This document shows positions 24,373 through 31,664 of a stretch of DNA of 33,754 bases, in pieces. Source of the stretch: Pyrodictiaceae archaeon (GTDB taxonomy: Archaea > Thermoproteota > Thermoprotei_A > Sulfolobales > WANQ01); contig WANQ01000021.1 in the NCBI GenBank assembly GCA_015521735.1, forward strand, positions 1 to 33,754, written 5' to 3'. Each line of letters starts with the position of its first letter. Within the stretch, counting starts at the first letter, position 1. A model generated the notes under the pieces. That model did no database searches. It saw only the letters and a program-made list of their open reading frames with translations, and was not told the DNA's origin. A program made the translations under genes and the position numbers.

Positions 24373-25640
24373 GACTGATTGTATACCCTGTTCATTCAAG
24401 TATTGAAGGAGTAATTAAAGCACCACCTTCTAAAAGCTATACCCATAGAGTACTATTTGCTTCCCTCTTAGCATGCGGCGAATCACTGATTCTTAATCCT
24501 TTATTAGCAAGAGATACAATTGCATCTATCAATGCTATTAAGAAAATGGGTGCAGAAATAAAATGGCTTAAACAAGCTCTTCGCGTTAAAGGCGTATGCA
24601 GTGAAATAACTAATCCTCACTGGATAGATTGTAAAGGATCAGGAACTACTATCAGAATAGCAACAGCGGTTTCAAGCCTACTTGAAGAATACGTATTATT
24701 ATATGGAGATGAAACACTCAATAACAGGCCTATGTATCCTTTACTTAAAGCTCTTAGTAATGTGGGAGTAGAGTCTATATCAAGGAATGGTTATCCACCA
24801 ATTGTTATACGGGGACCTATAAGAAAGAGTAGCGAAGTAATAATTAATGGTAGTATTAGCTCACAATTCGTAACCGCTCTTCTAATGATTTCTCCTATTA
24901 CTGATCTTCAAGTAAGAGTTATAGGGGAAATTGTCTCTAGGCCATACATAGATATAACGATTAGGGTTCTTGAATCCTTTGGTGCAAAGATTAGAAGAGA
25001 TGGATATAGATTCTATGAGTCTCAAGGTAGTGGGCTAAGAGCCTCTATATTCGAGATTCCAGGCGATTATTCTTCTGCAGCTTTCCTACTAGCTTTAGGC
25101 GCTATTAAGGGAAGGATTAAGGTGATAGGACTTAATTCTAGAGATGTTCAGGGTGATAAAATAATAGTTGATATTTTGAAGAATATGGGAGCGCATGTAC
25201 ATGTAGGTGCTGACTATGTTGAAGTAGAGTCTTCAGGTATATTAGAGGGTGTTGAAGTAAATCTTAAGGATACACCTGACTTAGCACCTGTTGTAGCAGC
25301 ATTAGCAGCCTACGCTAATGGCACTACTGTTATAAGAGGGGTAAAGCATTTAGCGTTTAAGGAATCGAATAGACTACACACTATTACTAAAGTGTTAAGG
25401 TTTTTCGGGGTATATGCAAAGTATTCTGAAGACTACTTAGTCATTAAAGGAGGTAACATTAAGGGTGCAGTCATTAGCACATTTAACGATCACAGAATAG
25501 CTATGATGGCTATAATTGTTGCTTTAGGTGGGCAAGGTATAGCTGAAATACGTGGTGTTGAGAGAATTTCTGACTCATACCCATTCTTTATCAAAAATCT
25601 TAGGGAATTAGGGGTAAGAGTTGAGGTGATAAATGATTGA
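24369..25640 (+). CDS. aroA: 5-enolpyruvylshikimate-3-phosphate synthase
   Basis: A 423-residue EPSP synthase transferring the enolpyruvyl group of PEP to shikimate-3-phosphate. Seen: KAPPSKSYTHRVLFAS, CKGSGTTIRIATAVSS, NRPMYPLL, ISSQFVTALLMISP, DYSSAAFLLALGA, KESNRLHT and FNDHRIAMMAI, in family order. It starts at TTG 24369, overlapping the shikimate kinase tail, and ends overlapping aroC (TTGA). Confidence 0.96.
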   Translation: MRLIVYPVHSSIEGVIKAPPSKSYTHRVLFASLLACGESLILNPLLARDTIASINAIKKMGAEIKWLKQALRVKGVCSEITNPHWIDCKGSGTTIRIATAVSSLLEEYVLLYGDETLNNRPMYPLLKALSNVGVESISRNGYPPIVIRGPIRKSSEVIINGSISSQFVTALLMISPITDLQVRVIGEIVSRPYIDITIRVLESFGAKIRRDGYRFYESQGSGLRASIFEIPGDYSSAAFLLALGAIKGRIKVIGLNSRDVQGDKIIVDILKNMGAHVHVGADYVEVESSGILEGVEVNLKDTPDLAPVVAALAAYANGTTVIRGVKHLAFKESNRLHTITKVLRFFGVYAKYSEDYLVIKGGNIKGAVISTFNDHRIAMMAIIVALGGQGIAEIRGVERISDSYPFFIKNLRELGVRVEVIND

Positions 25641-26749
25641 TTGGTAAATTATTTAGAGTATCCATATTTGGTGAAAGTCATGGTAAAGGTGTAGGCGTAC
25701 TTATTGAGGGTTGTCCGCCTGGTATACCATTAGATGAAGGCTACATAGCTAAGGAATTAGAGAGAAGAAAGCCTGGAGGAATCCTAGTTTCACCTAGACA
25801 AGAAAGTGATAAACCTAGAATATTGTCAGGAGTATTTAGGGGTAGGACTACTGGTGGGCCACTAGTAATATTTGTTGAGAACCGTGACATTGATTCAAGT
25901 TTTTATGAGGAAATAAAGGATACTCCTAGGCCAGGTCATGCAGACTATGTTGCTAGGGTAAAATACTGGGGATTTAATGATTATAGGGGTGGAGGAATTA
26001 GTTCAGGTAGAATAACTGTAGGCATAGTGGCTGCAGGTGCTGTAGCTAAGAGAATTCTATCACTATACAATATAAGGGTATACTCATATATAGTTAGAAT
26101 TAACGGTGTAGAGGCAAACATTAAACCAGTTGACAATGAATCGTTTAGGCAGAAAATATACTCTAATCCCCTAAGATGCCCAGATTCTAGAGTAGCTAAG
26201 ATTATGGAGGAAGAGCTACGTAGAGCTTTAAGAGAAGGTGATAGTCTTGGAGGAATTGTGGAAACAATTGTATTTAATGTACCAGTGGGCCTTGGCGATC
26301 CACCTATGAATGGACTTGATAGTGATTTAGCTAAAGCGATGTTATCCATACCTGGTGCTAAAGGTATAGAATTCGGCTTAGGCTTTAAACTAGCCTCCAT
26401 GAAGGGTAGTGAAGCAAATGATTCATGGACTATTAGGAATGGAAAAATAGTAGCAGAATCCAATAACATGGGGGGAATAAATGGAGGTATAAGCAATGGC
26501 ATGCCAATTATCTTTCGAGTAGTATTCAAGCCCACGCCAACAATTAGGAAGCCTCAGAAAACAGTAGATCTTAGAACAAGAAGACAAGTAATCATTAGAG
26601 GACAAGGAAGACATGATCCCTGTATAGCCATTAGAGCAGTCCCTGTAGTTGAAGCTTATACAGCCATTGTATTAGTAGACCATCTTCTAAGGTGGCTTGC
26701 ATGGCAACCCCTAAAATCGAGGATCTTAGGCGTAGAATCGATCAAATAG
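25637..26749 (+). CDS. aroC: chorismate synthase
   Basis: A 370-residue flavin-dependent enzyme converting EPSP to chorismate. Signature motifs: FGESHGKGVGVLIEGCPPG, RTTGGPLVI, RPGHADY, GGGISSGRITVG and GRHDPCIAIRAVPVVEA. TTG 25637 overlaps the aroA stop. Needs reduced FMN, normally supplied by a separate reductase in monofunctional forms. Confidence 0.96.
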   Translation: MIGKLFRVSIFGESHGKGVGVLIEGCPPGIPLDEGYIAKELERRKPGGILVSPRQESDKPRILSGVFRGRTTGGPLVIFVENRDIDSSFYEEIKDTPRPGHADYVARVKYWGFNDYRGGGISSGRITVGIVAAGAVAKRILSLYNIRVYSYIVRINGVEANIKPVDNESFRQKIYSNPLRCPDSRVAKIMEEELRRALREGDSLGGIVETIVFNVPVGLGDPPMNGLDSDLAKAMLSIPGAKGIEFGLGFKLASMKGSEANDSWTIRNGKIVAESNNMGGINGGISNGMPIIFRVVFKPTPTIRKPQKTVDLRTRRQVIIRGQGRHDPCIAIRAVPVVEAYTAIVLVDHLLRWLAWQPLKSRILGVESIK

Positions 26750-26943
26750 ATGAGGAGATAATTAAGTTGATTACCAAGAGATTAGAATTGTGTAGAGAGA
26801 TAGGAAAGTTAAAGAAAGCATACAATATACCAGTAGTTGATAAGGGAAGAGAGCAACAAGTTCTTGAGAGGGCAGGCCCCTACAGAGAGGTATTTGAAAT
26901 ACTAATCCTCTTATGCAAGGAAGTGCAAAGGAGGCTAAAGTAG
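26701..26943 (+). CDS. chorismate mutase (AroQ class)
   Basis: An 80-residue all-helical mutase converting chorismate to prephenate. Active-site pattern: LRRRIDQIDEEIIKLITKRL, REIGKLKKA and GREQQVLERA. ATG 26701 is favoured over GTG 26692 because AAGGTGG (26689-26694) lies 6 nt upstream. The gene starts 49 nt inside aroC, and its stop overlaps the likely aminotransferase GTG start by one base. Confidence 0.93.
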   Translation: MATPKIEDLRRRIDQIDEEIIKLITKRLELCREIGKLKKAYNIPVVDKGREQQVLERAGPYREVFEILILLCKEVQRRLK

Positions 26944-28004
26944 TGTTTAACATCTATGAATTCTACGAGTACCTAACAAACATGAACGTAAGCATTAGAC
27001 TTGATGCTGGAGACCCTGATCTACCCCCACCATTAGAAATCATTAAGGTATTGAAAACAGAGATAAACAAGCTGGGTTACGCACCATCAAGTGGGATAAG
27101 AGAGCTTAGAGAGAAAATAGCTGAGTTCCATGGTGTAGACTTAAATGAGGTAGTAGTTACACCTGGCGCAAAAGCAGCTATTGCAGCTCTAATACATGTA
27201 CTAGGTAAAATAGGGTTAATAGCACCCTATTGGCCAGGTTATCTATCAGCAATTAAACTCTTCAATAAGGAGAAGATAGTAGTATACACGAGACAGGAGG
27301 ATCAATGGCTTCCAAAGACGTCATGGATAGAGGAACTAGCTCCTAAGGTAAACGCCTTAATCATAAACTATCCTCATAATCCTACTGGAATAGTACCTAC
27401 AAGAACATGGATTAAAGAATTAATCGACATAGCAGATGACAATGACCTAGTAATAGTATCTGATGAAGCTTATAGAGACTTAAACTATACTGATGAGAAA
27501 ATAGTACTTGCCGAGCTAAGGCCTACTAAGACAGTTTCAGTGTACAGCTTCTCCAAGACATTCTCGTTACCAGGCCTAAGAATAGGATATGCTATAGGTG
27601 ATCCAGAACTTATTTCAAAAATAAGGGAGTTTATAGCATCAACTTACACGTCCATACCAGTATTCTCTCAACTAGCTGCACTAAAAGCATTAGAGATAAT
27701 AGACCAAGCTGCTAAGAGAGCTAGGAACTACTACCATGGTAAGCTGAGAAAAACCATTGCCATCATCAATAAGAAGTTATTCGACTACGTTGAACCTAAA
27801 GGAGGATTCTACCTTTTCCTACGCATCAAGAAAAACATTGATGGCGTAGAATTGGCCTATAAATTAGCTGAGAAAGGAATCGGTGTATTCCCTGGAGTGG
27901 CTTTCGGAGGAGACCATTATTCTAAATACATTAGAGTATCCTTAACTGCTCCAATCCAAGATATAGTGAAAGCATTCAAAACCATGGAGGCGTTATTGAA
28001 GTGA
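26943..28004 (+). CDS. class I PLP aminotransferase of aromatic pathway
   Basis: Fold-type I aminotransferase of about 353 residues: VVTPGAKAAIAALIH, NYPHNPTGIVPT, SDEAYRDL and SFSKTFSLPGLRIGY, with the PLP-Schiff-base Lys in the last. An ATG at 26913 is in frame, but AAGGAGG (26928-26934) is 8 nt upstream of GTG 26943, the probable start. In this operon it most likely transaminates (hydroxy)phenylpyruvate or prephenate; aspartate aminotransferase is an alternative. Overlaps the next gene by 4 nt (GTGA). Confidence 0.88.
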   Translation: MFNIYEFYEYLTNMNVSIRLDAGDPDLPPPLEIIKVLKTEINKLGYAPSSGIRELREKIAEFHGVDLNEVVVTPGAKAAIAALIHVLGKIGLIAPYWPGYLSAIKLFNKEKIVVYTRQEDQWLPKTSWIEELAPKVNALIINYPHNPTGIVPTRTWIKELIDIADDNDLVIVSDEAYRDLNYTDEKIVLAELRPTKTVSVYSFSKTFSLPGLRIGYAIGDPELISKIREFIASTYTSIPVFSQLAALKALEIIDQAAKRARNYYHGKLRKTIAIINKKLFDYVEPKGGFYLFLRIKKNIDGVELAYKLAEKGIGVFPGVAFGGDHYSKYIRVSLTAPIQDIVKAFKTMEALLK

Positions 28005-28852
28005 GTAGTGTAGGTATTATTGGAGCAGGTAAAATAGGGCTTACAATAGCAAGATTCACCTTCATGAAAGGCTACAAGACAATCCTCTACGATATAGATC
28101 CATCTAAACTAAGTATAGCTAAAACGAAAGGCTACCGTGTAACAAGCACACTTAAGGAACTTGTAGGAGAAGGCAGCTACATAGTCATCGCTACACCATC
28201 TAGGAATGTAGGAGAGATTATAGAGAAGATACTACGAATAAGTAAAAGGATAAGTCTTAACGGGAAAACATTATTTGATACAACAACGTTTAAGAAGGAA
28301 ATAGTAAACTTGTACAAGAAAATCCCTAAAACAGCTTACGTAGCAAGCATACACCCCCTCTTCGGTCCAGGAGCAAAAAATGCTACTCACCATACCATAG
28401 CTGTTATACCCATACCGGGTAGAGAAGAAGGAGCACTTAAAACAGCAGAATTCATAAAATCACTAGGCTTTAAAACCATAATAGTAGACCATGAAACACA
28501 CGACAAAATAATGGGTACAGTAATAGGAGGATCATATGCTATAGCAGTAGCAGTAGCAAGCCTCATAGAAGAAACAGACAACCCAGAACTCACCATAGAA
28601 CTTGCTGGAACAACGTTTAAACACCTACTAATTCACCTCAAAAGCATATTAAACGATGACAACGAATTCATAAAATACATATTAAACAATACAAACACAC
28701 ATAACGCAGTAAAAACCATAATAAAATCCATGCAACAAATAATAGAAACCCCTAATCATAGCATAAAAACACTATCCAAGACAAGACAGTACTTTACTAG
28801 AAAAGAAATAGAAGAAGCCTATAGAAGACTATACAAATGCATAGAAGAATAA
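28001..28852 (+). CDS. tyrA: prephenate dehydrogenase-like (TyrA family)
   Basis: A 283-residue oxidoreductase with a Rossmann motif GIIGAGKIGLTIARF, a serine/threonine-rich TPSRNVGEII loop and SIHPLFGPGAKN, the His-Pro-x-FGP substrate motif of TyrA. It would make hydroxyphenylpyruvate or arogenate-derived tyrosine precursor. GTG 28001 overlaps the aminotransferase stop. Last gene of the operon; no prephenate dehydratase follows, so the phenylalanine branch must be encoded elsewhere. Confidence 0.9.
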   Translation: MSSVGIIGAGKIGLTIARFTFMKGYKTILYDIDPSKLSIAKTKGYRVTSTLKELVGEGSYIVIATPSRNVGEIIEKILRISKRISLNGKTLFDTTTFKKEIVNLYKKIPKTAYVASIHPLFGPGAKNATHHTIAVIPIPGREEGALKTAEFIKSLGFKTIIVDHETHDKIMGTVIGGSYAIAVAVASLIEETDNPELTIELAGTTFKHLLIHLKSILNDDNEFIKYILNNTNTHNAVKTIIKSMQQIIETPNHSIKTLSKTRQYFTRKEIEEAYRRLYKCIEE

Positions 28853-29489
28853 AATAACCAGTAAGTATAAGAAATCCATAAAATAAGAACGTTCTAGAGA
28901 AATACATGGAAAACATCAGTAAACCACATATGAAATCTTTACAAACACCGTAATTTAACGGATATCTTATAACTATTTCAGCTTTTATACATTTAATCTA
29001 AACTTCTATAATTTTATTTAAATTTAGCAAATTTTCACTAGGGCAAGTACTACAATATAAGTCATATTCTCATGTATGGTACGATGGGGTTTTAGCAAAA
29101 CATCTACATCAATACAAATTGATAAGATTATAGTGTTTTAGGCTTTATGTATAATCGGTAAGATTAAGGAAAGAATTTTTACTGTTTGATATCGTGGCTA
29201 GGGTCTAAATCCGGAATCCTTAACCTTGTAGCTAGAGCAATACGTAAGAAGTCGTACCAGCTGAATATGAAGGGCCTTTAAGCTGATAATCAACACGTAT
29301 ATCCATAAATACTATTACTTGATGGCCGATATAAAAGATCTATATAGGGCTATTGAAGTTCCTTAAACTTTAGCTAACTTACTTGCAAGACCTGTTATTC
29401 CGGTTGACCATAATATAACTAGGTATCGATATTAGCTAAGTAGATAACAATAAGTGCCTATACGATAATTATTCTATGCTATGTCTATA
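28853..29489 (+). other. 637-bp region without a convincing gene
   Basis: Only short broken frames occur. T-rich runs at about 29012-29030 (TTTTATTTAAATTT) may end the aromatic operon. Two protein-like fragments in different frames are visible: NLVARAIRKKSYQLNMKGL (from about 29219) and MADIKDLYRAIEVP (29322-29363), the latter followed in frame, past a stop, by TLANLLARPVIPVDHNI. They could be remnants of a decayed gene. No RNA gene, repeat array or insertion sequence was recognised. Confidence 0.45.
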
Positions 29490-29891
29490 CTACATGTTTG
29501 ACTTAGGTCTTAACTCTAGTTCTCTTCTCCATTCTCTGAACACTATTTCGAAATGCTCAAAGAATCCTTGCCGCCCAAGTATTGCTAGGTCTGAGGAAAT
29601 GTATTCTGTGAACGCTATTGGTACCTTTAGCTTTCCTAAACCCTCTATCTCTAGCTCTTTCTTTATGTAGGCTGGTGCATAGCCTCCAACACCAGCTGGG
29701 TACTCCTTCTCAGCATTTCTTAGATCTATGCCTGCATCATCAGCAACACTGATATGAAATAAGCTTATAGTTGCACCACTATCTACTAATGCGTACAGCT
29801 TGGTTACGTACCTAGCCCTAATCACTACCGGGATCATTGGATAGTATCTTCCACGAACATTAACGTAGCTGAATACTCTACGTACAGTCAA
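29490..29891 (-). CDS. retropepsin-like (clan AA) aspartic protease
   Basis: A 133-residue single-domain protein with the aspartic protease signature LVDSGATISLFH (DSGA) and the family's ILGRQGFFEHFEI C-terminal motif, as in archaeal clan AA proteins. Such small proteases work as homodimers, each chain giving one Asp. Start TTG 29891 with GGGTG upstream. It follows the DUF5678-like gene by 33 nt and is probably cotranscribed with it. Natural substrate unknown. Slightly richer in GC than the flanks. No signal peptide, so cytosolic. Confidence 0.85.
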   Translation of the reverse strand: MTVRRVFSYVNVRGRYYPMIPVVIRARYVTKLYALVDSGATISLFHISVADDAGIDLRNAEKEYPAGVGGYAPAYIKKELEIEGLGKLKVPIAFTEYISSDLAILGRQGFFEHFEIVFREWRRELELRPKSNM

Positions 29892-29924
29892 GAAGCTACA
29901 CCCAGAGTTGCTAAGGAGGTCTGC

Positions 29925-30146
29925 TTAGACAACTAGTAGGTCGTGGCTTGGAACTTTAATCACATAGTACTCATCACGTTTATATCCTTTCTTCTCCATA
30001 ACTCTGCGGAACTCTTCAAGGGAATTAGCCCACGCAACTACCTTTCCATCCTTTATAGCAGCCCATTTACCTGGAGGCACCCTATCAAGCTCGCCATGCT
30101 TTACAAGCTCTACAACCTTAACCCTAGGCAAATCTAGACACCACAC
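29925..30146 (-). CDS. DUF5678-like small protein paired with the aspartic protease
   Basis: A 73-residue protein: PGKWAAIKDGKVVAWANSLEEF...KGYKRDEYYVIKVP, the pattern of DUF5678-type proteins (a short beta hairpin plus helix). Known, as I recall, mostly from neighbourhoods of small aspartic proteases. Start is GTG 30146 or TTG 30131 (MPRVKVVELV); the latter has GGTGT about 8 nt upstream. First gene of a two-gene unit with the protease. A likely TATA (CATTTATTG on the minus strand) lies at about 30190-30200. Function unknown: partner, substrate or inhibitor. Confidence 0.7.
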   Translation of the reverse strand: MWCLDLPRVKVVELVKHGELDRVPPGKWAAIKDGKVVAWANSLEEFRRVMEKKGYKRDEYYVIKVPSHDLLVV

Positions 30147-30349
30147 TATACCTACAGCAAAACCCTTGATAACTCTTTACTACAACTAGAGACAATAAAT
30201 GCTGATACTTCCATAAACTTAGACCCTAACTTTAGGAGTTTTAAGGTTATCAACTCTGATATGCATGTCTGATCTGAGGATAGTGATATGCACGGTTGTC
30301 AACATTTGTTGGAAGAAGTCTTGGAGTTGAAGGAGGTTGTTCTATTGTT

Positions 30350-30428
30350 TGGTGCGGCGGCCGGGATTTGAACCCGGGACCTCCGGCTTGGGGGGCCGGC
30401 GCCCTAATCCAGGCTAGGCGACCGCCGC
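30350..30428 (-). tRNA. tRNA-Gly (anticodon CCC), CCA encoded, C33
   Basis: Full cloverleaf on the minus strand: 7-bp acceptor stem GCGGCGG/CCGCCGC; D arm GCCT...GGGC; anticodon stem CCGGC/GCCGG with loop CCCCCAA (anticodon CCC); variable AGGTC; T arm CCGGG/CCCGG with loop TTCAAAT; A73; then CCA encoded. Discriminator A73, C2-G71 and C35/C36 fit archaeal glycine tRNA. Position 33 is C, not the near-universal U. No intron. TATA-like GTTATTTAG at about 30466-30474 fits a start near 30442. Confidence 0.93.
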
Positions 30429-30488
30429 ACACTCTGTGTTCCTGGGAGTAAGAGTTAACTAGGGACTAAATAACCTTAACACTTATAG

Positions 30489-30548
30489 GTGATGAGCTCG
30501 GCAGAACCGACCCCTTATATGGGGGATGAATGGGGTCTTGAGTGCTGA
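30489..30548 (+). ncRNA. possible C/D-box sRNA (weak)
   Basis: Plus strand: perfect C box GTGATGA (30489-30495), 11-nt guide, D'-like CCGA (30507-30510), C'-like GGGATGA (30523-30529), 15-nt spacer, D box CTGA (30545-30548). D' and C' are degenerate, and the second spacer is longer than the usual 12 nt. GACCCC/GGGGTC pairing in the middle could indicate another structured RNA. Locally richer in G+C than the flanks, as expected of RNA in a hyperthermophile. Confidence 0.3.
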
Positions 30549-30712
30549 TGTCTCTGGTTAGGGAATTCTCATGGATGCAATGGTTTGTTTAAGCTAATAT
30601 GTAAATGGGGTTGAGGCTGTGATGTTAGGGGTACAAGGATTGTCTAAGGGGTTGGGATAGTTTAGGAAAAGTAAGAAAAGGTTTAGTCTAGTAAATGTTG
30701 GGTTTTCGGGAA

Positions 30713-30729
30713 TGCTTGTTTGACAAGCA
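30713..30729. repeat. perfect inverted repeat TGCTTGT-TTG-ACAAGCA
   Basis: Two 7-bp arms with a 3-nt loop, followed on the plus strand by GTTTTAT. Might be an intrinsic-like hairpin ending a plus-strand transcript, or a protein-binding dyad. It lies about 135 nt beyond the 3' end of the dtxR-like gene. Confidence 0.4.
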
Positions 30730-30862
30730 GTTTTATCTCTGCTAGGAGTGGTTACTGATTAATGTTATAGTGCAAATGTTATTTGTTTTATTAGTTATAT
30801 TAGTGTAAACATTATGTTCAAGGTTGTGTTCTTGGCTGTTAATTTCCTATTAGTTTACATGG

Positions 30863-31495
30863 TTATTTGTATGGTTTAATCACGTATATGTTTTTTGCGA
30901 TTTCTTCATCTAATGCTATTTGGGTGTTACCTACTTGAACTATATATGAGGGGAATTTCTTAAGCACTTTGATTCTCCTACCTGGAATTAAGCCTAAGCT
31001 CATTAGTCTATTGATGAGTTCTGGGCTTCTACTATATATGTAGCTTAGTTTTCCTTCATCACCGGGATAGAGCTCGTTAAGTGGATAGACTATTCTCTTT
31101 ACTAGTTTCTCGTGATTCACACAACATCTGCCTGGTGGAATTGGTTTGCCATGTGGACAGATTTTTGGGTGTCCAAGTAATGTACATATAGCTTCTTCAA
31201 GTTCTTCTGTAACTACGTGCTCTAAGCTACAGGCTGCTTTCTCATAAATTTCTTCTTCCATTCCCAGGATATCAAATAATAATCTTTCTGTTAGTCTATG
31301 AAGCCTAATGATTTTTCTCCCTAGTTCTTCTCCTTTATCTGTAAGCTTAAGCTTATCGCCATGTACTTCAATAAATCCTTGTTTTTCCAACTCCTTTAAA
31401 ATACTTGTATCTACTTCGCTGGTTCTTACTTCTCGTTTGTTTTCATTTATAGCTATCCAGAGATCTCTTATTACATCTTCAACCTTTTTACGCAT
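30863..31495 (-). CDS. DtxR/MntR-family metal regulator with FeoA-like C-terminus and shortened HTH
   Basis: A 210-residue protein with DtxR dimerisation/metal domain: RLHRLTERLLFDIL, ACSLEHVVTEELE (equivalents of metal-ligand Cys102, Glu105, His106 of DtxR) and LLGHPKICPHGKPIPPG. The C-terminal part (about 140-210) is the FeoA/SH3-like domain (RLMSLGLIPGRRIKVL). The N-terminal helix-turn-helix is unusually short: about nine residues between VRTSEVD and SILKELEKQGFIE, where most family members have the turn and start of the recognition helix, are missing. ATG 31495 abuts the zinc-ribbon stop, with AAGGTGG upstream. Last gene of the feo unit; probably an iron-responsive regulator or a FeoA-like accessory. 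Confidence 0.82.
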   Translation of the reverse strand: MRKKVEDVIRDLWIAINENKREVRTSEVDTSILKELEKQGFIEVHGDKLKLTDKGEELGRKIIRLHRLTERLLFDILGMEEEIYEKAACSLEHVVTEELEEAICTLLGHPKICPHGKPIPPGRCCVNHEKLVKRIVYPLNELYPGDEGKLSYIYSRSPELINRLMSLGLIPGRRIKVLKKFPSYIVQVGNTQIALDEEIAKNIYVIKPYK

Positions 31496-31663
31496 CTAAA
31501 CCACCTTTCTCCTAAATAGTTTTCTAAGAATGGAACTAGTTAAGGGAAACTCATATCCGCAATTAGGGCATTTTACAAGATTACATCTTCTAAAGAAAAT
31601 ACAACCCCTACATGTAGTTGAGGTTTCTTTAAACTCGTATCCACATAAAGGACACTTAACCAT
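31496..31663 (-). CDS. 55-residue zinc-ribbon protein in the feo operon
   Basis: A short frame between feoB and the regulator. It begins MVKCPLCGYEF and contains CRGC and CPNCGYEF: four Cys pairs or near-pairs (CPLC, CRGC, and C-x4-CPNC), enough for one or two zinc or iron sites. The two CPxCGYEF segments look like an internal duplication. ATG 31663 is 1 nt after the feoB stop (AGGGAT upstream), and its stop directly abuts the regulator's ATG, so it is translated as part of the operon. A FeoC-like or zinc-ribbon accessory role is possible; not recognised further. Confidence 0.85.
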   Translation of the reverse strand: MVKCPLCGYEFKETSTTCRGCIFFRRCNLVKCPNCGYEFPLTSSILRKLFRRKVV

Positions 31664-31664
31664 G

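Larger units (their letters stand above)
30429..30862. other. 434-bp intergenic region between tRNA and dtxR-like gene
   Basis: No protein gene is convincing. It holds a candidate C/D-box-like RNA (30489-30548, +), a G-rich plus strand from 30560 to 30710, and a perfect 7-bp inverted repeat at 30713-30729. The tRNA promoter lies at its left edge. Confidence 0.5.

Noticed and set aside
25981-26535. 184-residue antisense frame in aroC
   Set aside because: Overlaps chorismate synthase signature regions; proline-rich antisense artefact.
29190-29290. tRNA-like GGGTCTAAATCC and CTGA boxes
   Set aside because: T-loop does not fit TTCRA, no cloverleaf stems; CTGA copies lack a C box.
30250-30432. 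60-residue minus-strand frame, proline and arginine rich
   Set aside because: It is a shadow over the tRNA-Gly gene; its composition comes from tRNA stems.
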